Positions 55,370-64,000 of a DNA stretch of 64,000 bases are shown in pieces. A model generated the notes under the pieces. It worked only from the letters and a program-made list of their open reading frames with translations. It made no database searches and was not told where the DNA came from. The translations under genes were made by a program, and so were the position numbers. The DNA comes from Rhabdophis nuchalis (Eukaryota > Chordata > Lepidosauria > Squamata > Natricidae), in assembly GCA_039707465.1 (NCBI GenBank), contig CM077644.1:197877962-197941961 (forward strand). The letters are read 5' to 3'. Every line of letters starts with the position of its first letter. Position 1 is the stretch's first letter.

Positions 55370-55753
55370 TGTCAGGCCTGCTTCCATCATTAATCAAGAA
55401 AGACCACACTCAAAACCATTTTGAAGTTTTAAGGTTACTTTTACTGATTATGAAAAGACAGCAGCGAAAGTCAAGCAAGGAATGAGATAATTGAGCGCGA
55501 AGCATACATATCAAAGCATTTCCCATCCCCTCTACCCCATGACCCCCAGGATATCATCCAATGCAGAAACCTCCACAATGTCAAGTGGGCAGCACGTTTA
55601 GGAACATCAGCAGAATGGAATGCGAGACTGTTGGCCTTGGCGATATCAAGTCCTGGCTCCAAACACTTCCAGCACACTTAATGTCCAATACCCACAGCCC
55701 CTCCCTCCCCGTTTCAATGGCAGCCGAAGTAAGCAATAAAGCGGAGGCTGACA
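55370..55753 (-). mobile_element. Solo LTR with 5-bp target duplication
   Basis: 384 bp with inverted ends TGTCAG...CTGACA. agcag lies on both sides (55365-55369 and 55754-55758). There is no internal sequence, so it is probably the product of LTR-LTR recombination. A minus orientation is suggested by CAGTAAAAGTAACC near the far end in that orientation, but this is weak. It differs from the gypsy LTR at 37316 and I cannot name its family. The open frames across it are not genes. Confidence 0.7.
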
Positions 55754-55758
55754 AGCAG

Positions 55759-57106
55759 TGTGTAAATATGCAACTCTTAACATTAATGCATTCACTTTTC
55801 TTTTTTAAAAAATTGTCATCAACTTCCCTCCAAATGATATTTTTCTACAATGAAAAACACCCCTTTCTTCATTTGCAAACTATGTGTATAGCTAATTTTT
55901 GTGTGTAAATGTCTTGAGTTTTGTACACAAAAGAAAGCGTAGTATATCTGATCCATGAGGAATTCGCACTAACAGCTTTTTAAAATGATACATTAATTTA
56001 TTGCCAGTTACATCATTAATAGGATTCTTTAAAAAAAAAAAAAAAGATAGCCATTTCTTCAGTTCAGTATAAAATCTATGCCAAAATATTTTAAAGTTCA
56101 GTTCAGCAGCATCCAAAGACTCACAGATTGCTTTTCTTTGCTTTAATTAGTCTCTCTCTTCAGCTGTATTACTTTATATTCATCAATGTATCCTTACCTG
56201 TACTTTCCAAATACTTCTTTGGCTAGCCCTCTATTGATAGGAGATGAATATCTTTCCATTTGATGAGCTGTCTAATCATTGCAGCAATTATTGTATTCAC
56301 AAGAAGTGATTTTTATAACTGCAGAATTTTCAATAGAACTTTGATTCAAAATTGCATTTAAAGAAACTAATCTTTATTAATCCCACTAATATTTGGATTA
56401 AAAAGGTAAATACACTAATCTGCTGATAAATGATTTTTGAAAAAAATAATATGAAAAGCTTACTAGAGATGTAGCCTATATTTGTCACTGTGAATCAGTT
56501 ATCTATGATGTCCTAAGTAAAGACACAAGGATAATAGGATCATATCACATCACATCATCTGGGTGCTAATTATCAGTTTAGCTCAGACAGGAAAGTGCTG
56601 TTTGTACACCTTATTATCGCAGAGCAGCATTTTTCTCTCTTATCTCCAAGACTTTGTTGTCTGAAATGACTGTGCTCTCTGATCAATATGCTTCTGAAAG
56701 TTTGGTACAATCATTTTCAAACTTTTGGTTTCCAGAAATAGTGTTTATGCTATCCCTTTCCTGAATGTATGTCATAGGCAGCATGGGTTGGACAAAGCTT
56801 AAACTACATTCCTTAGAATGCCTTTCTGTCTCAGTGTAGAACAACTGCTTTTAATGAAGATTGCCCTAGCTTTAACAGAAATGCTAAGGAAATGTAAGGG
56901 ACTGAGGGAAGTGGGCTGACTAAAAATGTCTTCCCTGACTCAACACGATTCCACCAACATAGTTAAGAAGTTGGACTAAAACCAAAGAGACCACGAATTG
57001 CACAGGAAAGTCTCTAGGTGATTTGGAGTTAGTCATTATTTATGACCCCAGCATACTTCAATCACTGTTTTATTGTTGTTGAGGAAAATGAAAGAATTGA
57101 GTATAT
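55759..57106. other. Unassigned sequence
   Basis: Contains an A run near 56031-56045. Nothing else recognisable. Confidence 0.45.
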
Positions 57107-57270
57107 ATAGAATAGAATAGAATAGAATAGAATAGAATAGAATAGAACTTTGTCACTTTAAATGTATACTAATCAGCATACATTAAAATGAAAGTTTGTT
57201 GCAAGAGAACCATCATACATACACACTCCCACACACATATATGGCACAGATAAATATCACCTTCTATTTT
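57107..57270 (-). mobile_element. CR1/L3-like LINE 3' end with (AATAG)n tail
   Basis: An array of GAATA units at 57107-57148 precedes actttgtcactttaaatgta and gcatacattaaaatgaaagt, read on the minus strand as a LINE 3' end. AATAG tails on CR1/L3-type LINEs are reported from snakes, but the family call here is from memory. Confidence 0.5.
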
Positions 57271-57275
57271 GAATA

Positions 57276-57278
57276 TTC

Positions 57279-57338
<60 letters not shown>
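57276..57338. repeat. (GATA)n microsatellite
   Basis: About 15 tetranucleotide units. Confidence 0.95.
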
Positions 57339-57339
<1 letters not shown>

Positions 57340-57403
57340 TTCAAACTCTGTAAATTTAATATTTATCAAATTTCAGTAAATTATAGTTATATATAGTTAT
57401 ATG

Positions 57404-57840
57404 CCTAGTTATATGCGAGACCGCCTCCTGCCCCATACATCCCTCAGACCGATACGCTCCCACAGAGAGGGTCTCCTCAGGGTGCCGTCGGCCAGACAAT
57501 GCCGACTGGCGACACCCAGGGGGAGAGCCTTCTCTGTGGCGGGACCAGCCCTTTGGAACGACCTACCCCCTGAACTCCGTACCATCTCCGACCTCCGCCT
57601 CTTCCGCAAGTGTCTGAAGACACACTTATTCCAACTAGCCGGCCTAGCGTAGCCTCCAATTCTGACTCATAGATAGATAGTTTTAAAATGGGGATTTTAA
57701 TTCGGTTTTAGCACAGGTTTTTAGTCGAATAAGTTTTTTTTAAAAAAGGTTTTATATGTTTGTATGTTTTTTAATATTCCTGTGCACCGCCCTGGGTCCG
57801 TTTGGAGAAGGGCGGGATATAAATTCAATAAATATAAATA
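57404..57840 (+). mobile_element. L2 LINE 3' fragment
   Basis: Starts at cctagttatatgcgagaccg, encodes the ORF2 C-terminus (RDRLLPHTSLRPIRSHREG ... ALWNDLPPELR ... LFQLAGLA, stop near 57652), then the 3' UTR with gggcgggatataaattcaat and an AAATAT-type tail. An 11-bp direct repeat (tagttatatgc, 57394-57404 and 57406-57416) marks the 5' junction. Confidence 0.88.
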
Positions 57841-59102
57841 TAATAGATATATGCCTCCTGCTGTTTTGCCTAGAAATTTTGTCAATTGGGATATTGCATA
57901 TCACATTACAAAGGCTAGATTATACCATTAATTTGATTTAGCTGTATCCTGAATTTTCCAAGCTGCCAAATTTTATAATTCTAATTACAGCATTAGAGTG
58001 AAAAGGTTATTTAGAAAAAAGCAGCAATAGATCAAAAAATTTAACAGATAACTGCTGCCTTTGGAAATAAATATCTTTACTGAGATTATTTGGGAATTCC
58101 AGCAACTCAAATGATTTTAGAATTATTCCTAAGGTTCAGTATTATGTGCGGTGGGGGGAAATTGATGGATTGTGCAGTACTGTTGTGAAATATTAGTAAT
58201 ATTCAGCTCACAGGAGCAAGATAGAACATGCAAGGAGATTAAAACCACTTTCCTTCTGCTGTTCTGAAATTTCAAAACTTCATATACAGATAATTCACAG
58301 TGCACATACAATGTAATACATCAGTGACAAGCATGGAGCAGATATTTCTTTGAATATTCTCTGATGAATTACAATTATTTACCGATGAATCATTTGTAAA
58401 ATTCACAGTATTGATTTATATTATGTGGTTGCAGCAGTGATTTAAAAGGTTAAAGAATGTATGTAGACTCTGCTGTTCCCTTGATTGAAACTAAATTTAC
58501 ATTTTAAAGGAATAAACTACATTTAATGTAGTTTTCAATTATTGCGTGTGGCCTAACTTTTTGTTTTGACTTTTCTACTCCATGAACACAGCTGAAAAAT
58601 AGCATTCATTTAAAACAAATAATCAGAAATAACTGCACAGATAAAATAGCATTGTACGGGTAATAGTGTAGCTGCTTTCAGTCCAATGATATTTTTTGTA
58701 TTTCCTGGTATGCATGGTTTAAGATAATAATAATAAAAGCAATAACCAGAATTCCATTTGAATTTCAGATTCCTATGCATGAAGAAAAAAGATACAACTT
58801 ATAAGGTTTGTTTTTAAAGTGCACTTTAGGATGTCCTGTTGTGAAAAGAAATACAGAAAAACAGATAAATTAGACATTCACATGGGCTACTCCAGTCTGC
58901 TGCTGAATTTTTAATTTAGACTTTTCCCAAATGACATTTAATCATTTGAATAACATTGTGCCATGGTATACCACTTATATATTGTCCTGACTTTCTAGTT
59001 AATCATTCCTATTTTATTTCTATCTTATCATGTCATCATTTTTATAGATTCCAGGACAATTTTGATGCCCCGAAATGCATAAAATACTAATAGGATATAA
59101 AT
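57841..59102. other. Unassigned AT-rich sequence
   Basis: Nothing recognisable. Confidence 0.5.
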
Positions 59103-59369
59103 CAGGGGTGAAATCCAACAGGTTCTGACAGGTTCTGGAGAACCGGTAGTAGAAATTTTGAGTAGTTCAGAGAACCAGTAGCGGAAATTTTGAATAGTTT
59201 GAAGAACTGGCAAATGCTACCTCTGGCTGGCCCTGGAGTGGAGTGGGAATGGAGATTTTGCAGTATCCTTCCCCTGCCACGCCTACCAAGCCACGGCCAT
59301 CAACTCACACCAGACCCACCAAGCTACTCCCACAGAACCAGTAGTAACAAAATTTGAATTTCACCACTG
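59103..59369. mobile_element. hAT-like MITE
   Basis: Starts caggggtgaaatccaacagg and ends aatttgaatttcaccactg, inverted ends of the same family as 34407. Flanks atataaat (59095-59102) and gcataaat (59370-59377) match at 6 of 8. Non-coding. Confidence 0.8.
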
Positions 59370-60159
59370 GCATAAATATATACTTTTTCCTAGATTTTGA
59401 ATGTTGAGAGTAGTTAGAACCAGCACCTCACATAAAATGTCTGTCTTTCTCCTAAGATCAGCTTAAACAAACCAAAACTACTAGTTAGGTCAAGCATTGT
59501 AAACAGCCACCATCTAAACATTGAAGTGAAGAAAATGCAGTAGTCACTGAAACTTTTGAATAATGTGTTTTGTACTTTGAAGACACTTTTCTCTTTAAAA
59601 AATATTTTTGCTTTTGCCTTCCATCCATTTACAAAATAACGAAGGAGGTATTTTGATCTGCATAACAACCTGAAAAGTGTCAAGATACATCAATTGACTT
59701 AAATATAGGGAGCAAATCAATTTTCCAGCAGACTTAGATGCAGCTCTGTTTTATATATATATGACTTGACGATAAATCCCAATAACATTTTCTTTGCTCT
59801 TCCCCTTTGTGAACTCTGATAAAAATGAGAAGGTTTGGATAATGCCTTACAATTTTCATCAGGACATTATCAAAGAAGTTTTTTAACAGGAGGAGAGAAC
59901 AAACATCCCTGAAATGGAGGTTTTTGTTCCTCAACAATGCAAATGTGTGCCAAAGTCTCTTTGTCTCTTCCTCCCTACCTCCCTCTTTGTATTATGCATA
60001 TATGTGTAATGAAATGGCTCCATGCTAAATGGTTATGGCATAGAAAAATGATATGTTGCAGTTTAGAGCAGTAAAATATATGTTATGTCTCTTAAGAAAA
60101 CAGAAATTTAAATCTAAAGGGCTTAGTAAAGGTTTAAAATACTGTTCTTTTATTCAAGG
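59370..60159. other. Unassigned sequence
   Basis: Nothing recognisable. Confidence 0.5.
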
Positions 60160-61390
60160 ACTAGCTATACCCGGCCACGCTTTGCTGTGGCCCAGTCTGG
60201 TTAAATGGCCAGCCAATCTGTGTGTAGATCTACACCTGCACACATACACACAACCACCATATAACCCCCCACCTACCTACCTACTGTATTTGTTCCTATC
60301 TATCTATCCCTCTACCTACCTACCTATCGTATTTCTCCCGCTCTATCTATCCCTCTAACTACCTACCTTCTGTATTTCTTCTTTTCTCCCTCTATCTATC
60401 TACCTACCTACCTACTGTATTTCCGGCTCTCTATCCCTCTACCTACCTACCTACTGTATTTCTCCCTCTCTCTCTATTCAACTACCTACCTACCTACCTA
60501 CCTACCTACCTACCTACCTACCGTATTTCTCTCTCTCTGTCTATCCCTCTACTTCCCTACCTACTGTATTTCTCCCTATCTATCCCCCTACCTACCTACC
60601 TAACTAACTACTATATTTCTTCTTTTCTCCCTCTACCTACCTACCTACTGTACTTCTCCCTCTCTATCTATCCCTCTACCTACCTACCTACTGTATTTCT
60701 CCCTATCTATCCCCCTACCTACCTACCTACCTACCTACCTACCTACCTACCTACCTACTATATTTCTTCCTTTCTCCCTCTACCTACCTACCTACTGTAC
60801 TTCTCCCTCTCTATCTATCCCTCTACCTACCTACCTACTGTATTTCTCCTTATCTATCTATCCCCCTTCCTACCTACCTACTATATTTCTTCCTTTCTCC
60901 CTCTACCTACCTACCTACTGCATTTCTCCCTCTCTATCTATCACCTTATCTACCTACCTACCTACCTACTATATTTCTTCCTTTCTCCCTCTACCTACCT
61001 ACCTACCTACTGTATTTCTCCCTCTCTATCTATCACCCTATCTACCTACCTACCTACTGTATTTCTCCCTCTCTATCTATCACCCTATCTACCTACCTAT
61101 CTACTGTAGTTCTCCCTCTCTATCTATCCCCCTACCTACCTACTTACCTACTGTATTTCTCCCTATCTATCTATCCCCCTACCTACCTACTTACCTACTG
61201 TATTTCTCCTTATCTATCTATCCCCCTACCTACCTACCTACCTACCTACCTACTATATTTCTTCCTTTCTCCCTCTACCTACCTACCTACTGTAGTTCTC
61301 CCTCTCTATCTATCACCCTATCTACCTACCTACCTACCTATCTACCTTATTTCTCCCTCTCTATCTATCCCTCTATCTACCTACCTACTA
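60160..61390 (+). mobile_element. Unclassified satellite-bearing element, left part
   Basis: The left end actagctatacccggccacg and the next 100 bases match the element at 27936. They are followed by about 1.1 kb of polypyrimidine satellite. The right end is missing: the array is cut by CR1 tails at 61391. Confidence 0.6.
60265..61388. repeat. Compound (CTAC)n polypyrimidine satellite
   Basis: Blocks of 3-10 CTAC units alternate with ctgtatttctccctctctat and tctatccccct segments. Together they form a higher-order minisatellite with variable period. Confidence 0.92.
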
Positions 61391-61569
61391 TAATACAATA
61401 ATACAATACAATACAATACAATACAATAGCAGAGTTGGAAGGGACCTTGTAGGTCTTCTAGTCCAACCCCCTGCATGGGCAGGAACCTTATACCATTTCA
61501 GACAAGTGGCTATCTAACATCTTTTTAAAGACTTCCAGGGTTGGGGCATTCACAACTTCTGGAGGCAAG
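61391..61569 (-). mobile_element. CR1 LINE 3' end
   Basis: Minus-strand tail (atacaatacaatagcagagt) and 3' part to ttcacaacttctggaggcaa, where the next CR1 piece begins. Confidence 0.85.
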
Positions 61570-61632
61570 AGTTGGAAGGGACCTTGGAGGTCATCTAGTC
61601 CAACTCCCTGCCTAGGCAGGAAGCCCTATACC
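61570..61632 (-). mobile_element. Second CR1 3' scrap
   Basis: gagttggaagggaccttgga ... ctaggcaggaagcccta is a second minus-strand CR1 end without its microsatellite tail, directly beside the first. Confidence 0.75.
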
Positions 61633-61745
61633 CATGATGGCGAACCTATGGCACGGGTGCCACAGGTGGCACATGGAACCATTTCTTAGGGCATGCGAGG
61701 CATTGCCCTGTCAACTTCAGTGTGTATGTGTGCCCTATATAATGC
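61633..61745. mobile_element. hAT element end
   Basis: catgatggcgaacctatggc ... acgggtgccacaggtggcac is a hAT-type terminal region seen in reptile repeats. The rest of this copy cannot be delimited. Confidence 0.5.
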
Positions 61746-62604
61746 ATGTGTTTTAAATGCAAGTATTTATTGTTGTTGTTGTTTTAAACAAATAGAAAAA
61801 TATTTACAACTTCACAGTACTGTGAAAGTTATTAAAAAGTTTTTGAAATGCCATTCATGCAATTTGCCTTAACTGATAGGCTAGTTAAACTACTTAAATT
61901 ACTAATCAAAGTGGACACATTGGTATGCACAGTTGGACTTAAAATAGTTTCACAAATAAGATATAAGAATAAAGGTAAGATTTGAGATGACAGTGTGGTT
62001 CAATCATGCATTTCAGAATTTTCCAATAGCAACATATGTACAAAAATCAACTTGGCTATTACTGCATTTTGTTTCCATTTGTGAACTAATACACTTCTAA
62101 TTAGCTCTATTGCCCAATTAAAATCTTTTTCTTTGATAAGCTTTACAGCTCTTAGCCAGTCAATATATTGATTAAGGACTAAACATTATAGTTATTTTAT
62201 ATGTTTTATTCAATAGATTTCCACGATCTTTTATTGTATTTGGTTACTTTTAATCCTGATTAAATAAAAAGTCCTCCAATTGTTAGGTTAATCTGTCCAT
62301 CTCTGAGAAGGTTTTTAATGTTAACTTCAAACAGTTCACACTTTTATTAAATGTTTTGTTTCCATATAGCAATATATCAGATGTACTGTCTCCTAGAAGC
62401 TTCTGCAAATTAAAAATATTAAATAATGAATCTTAATATTTTATTTAATATTTGATATTATTTAATAATTTAATATTTGATATTAATATATTATTCATTA
62501 ATAGAACATTTCTTCATGGCACCAAAGGGCAGGTTAGCACCAGCTCCTTTTGATGCAAGACTCATAAGGTCAAGGTCTGATGCAATATCACGTCCTAGGA
62601 TTGT
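61746..62604. other. Unassigned; possible decayed coding on the minus strand
   Basis: Two minus-strand stretches without stops (about 61998-62176 and 62290-62410) read like protein, for example YIDWLRAVKLIKEKDFNWAI. I do not recognise the protein. Given the hAT ends on both sides it may be a decayed transposase. Confidence 0.3.
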
Positions 62605-63360
62605 GCTGGGGAGCCTATGGCATGTGTGCTGGAAGTGGCACACAGAGCCATCTCTCAAGACATGTCAGCCAATGTCTGTTGCACCTCTGGGTTCTGGCAC
62701 TCATGTGTGCACTAGCCAGCTGGTCTTCACCTGTGCATGAGCACTAGAAACTGGAATACCAGATAAGCAGTGCATATACAGTGGTACCTCGGACCACGAA
62801 CGCCTCTCATCACGTCCAATTCGCTTCACGACCAAAAATTTCCCAAAAAATGTGTCCCGGTTCACGAACACCGTTTCGCTGCACGAACGGAAAAGTTCGT
62901 AAAAAATGCTCCACTGCACGAACTCCGCCTCACTTCACGAACTCTGCCTCGCATCACGAACTCCGCCCTCGCATCACGAACGGAAAAGTTCGTAAAAATG
63001 CCCGGATTCATGACCTCCGTTTCGCTTCACGAACCGGAGCCGCGGACATTTTAAAAACAAGGTCAGAACGGATTAACCGGCTTTACATTGAACCCTATGG
63101 GAAACTGTGCCTCGCATCACAACCAAAAAACAAGGTCGGAACGGATTAATCGGATTTACATTGAACCCTATGGGAAATTGTGCCTCGCATCACAACCAAA
63201 TCGGATCGCGACCAGAGTCATTTCACGAATTAAGTTCGTGATCCGAGGTACCACTGTATTATGTGCATGCCGGAAACTGGAAGCTCAACTTATGCCAGAG
63301 AACTGTTCTTCCGGTCCAACACTTCCCTGTGCATGTATGCGTGCTCCCATGTTGGCATTC
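62605..63360. mobile_element. hAT remnant split by a mariner-like MITE
   Basis: gggagcctatggcatgtgtg ... gaagtggcacacagagccat resembles the hAT end at 61633. After the nested element, gtgcatgccggaaactggaa continues the same GC-richer interior. Diverged and non-coding. Confidence 0.5.
62779..63256. mobile_element. Tc1/mariner-like (Tigger-type) MITE
   Basis: 478 bp with inverted ends cagtggtacctcggaccacg / cgtgatccgaggtaccactg (one mismatch) and TA on both sides (62777-62778, 63257-63258). The interior has duplicated blocks (cggaaaagttcgtaaaaa twice; cattgaaccctatgggaaa twice). No transposase. Confidence 0.88.
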
Positions 63361-64000
63361 GATGCTGAAAAGTTACACCAACATTGTCCTAGATTATAGC
63401 CTTAACATCTGATAGTTGAAATTTATTTGTTTATTTGTTTATCCATTCATCACATTTATAGACTGCTTACCTCACTATCTTAATGACTGTGGAAATTTTG
63501 CAAATATTAGCTTTTTCTTTTTCTTAATGAACAATAAAAAATGCCACTGAATTCAAATTTTGAGACTTATAAAAGCAGATGGAAGCGATACTATATGGAC
63601 ATCTTATTCAATTGGTCAGCTCAGGCAAATGATAAACCCAACAAGGTTTCATTGGAAACCTGAATCTCTGACCTGATTGAGGCCTCCTCCTTATGGCAGA
63701 AGCAGAGTCACTGTGAGGACTATTCTATGCAACTCTCAGATAAAGTTGTTTGGATGCACTTGGAGTTGGACTTCAGCTTGGCAAGTCATCTAGAGAAAAA
63801 GAGAAGTGGTTCTGACAGAAATACACAAGAATGGTTATTTAGCTAAAGGAGACTAAATAATTATTTAGAACACTCTAGAAAACAAATTATTTGGAAACAT
63901 TTCCACAATGTTCACTGAAGTGTAAGAAGGAGAGGTAATTCTGCACATTCAGACTTGCAAGATTTTGTTACTATAGCTTATCTTCAAAAGCAATAATTCC
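63361..64000. other. Unassigned sequence
   Basis: A short (TTTG)n/LINE-tail-like run lies at about 63424-63450. Otherwise nothing recognisable. Confidence 0.45.

Overview
This window is vertebrate, almost certainly squamate and most likely snake, intergenic DNA. I recognise no host exon, tRNA, rRNA or other cellular gene. The squamate call rests on several repeat families: tRNA-derived Sauria-type SINEs, a Bov-B-like RTE fragment, L2-clade LINEs with GGGCGGGATATAAAT ends, and CR1 LINEs with (TATTG)n tails. An (AATAG)n-tailed CR1/L3-like 3' end, a type reported from snakes, points towards snake. Every sizeable coding sequence belongs to a mobile element.

Layout. 1-1029 has nothing recognisable. 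1030-8131 is an older L2 LINE on the minus strand, split by a full-length plus-strand L2 (3469-7884) with an intact 1142-codon ORF. 8.4-11.2 kb holds two Sauria SINEs (one split by a CR1 tail), a (GTAT)n array and a DNA transposon with a TTA target duplication. 11.2-24.6 kb is mostly AT-rich unique sequence with LINE 3' fragments at 13.9, 15.2, 15.8, 20.0, 20.6, 22.0 and 22.5 kb. 24.66-26.35 kb is a pile of a hAT MITE, two opposed CR1 pieces and an L1 scrap. 27.0-29.2 kb holds a MITE, a satellite-bearing unclassified element and a hAT element with a perfect 8-bp target duplication. 31-35.6 kb has Bov-B, DNA-element, SINE and MITE remnants.

37311-42316 is a complete Ty3/gypsy (Mag-like) retrotransposon on the minus strand. 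It has LTRs that read as identical, an attat target duplication, a primer-binding site, a polypurine tract and one intact 1448-codon gag-pol ORF. 43975-49458 is an essentially full-length minus-strand CR1. It has ORF1 (Zn-finger-like plus SGNH esterase, interrupted by an L2 3' fragment), ORF2 (endonuclease plus RT, frameshifted at a G9 run) and, upstream of ORF1, about 12 copies of a 75-bp monomer that look like a tandem 5' promoter array. 51728-54138 is a hAT MITE containing an L1 with 5' UTR, an intact ORF1 and a 3' UTR but no ORF2 (HAL1-like), flanked by a perfect 15-bp duplication. 55365-55758 is a solo LTR. 57.1-63.4 kb holds CR1/L3-like and L2 ends, microsatellites, MITEs, a second satellite-bearing element, CR1 tails and a Tc1/mariner-like MITE inside a hAT remnant.

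The elements do not form a pathway. They record nested retrotransposition. The best candidates for something undescribed are the tandem-monomer CR1 5' region, the ORF1-only L1, the copy-specific microsatellite tails of the L2 copies, and a 29-bp palindrome flanked by 8-bp direct repeats.
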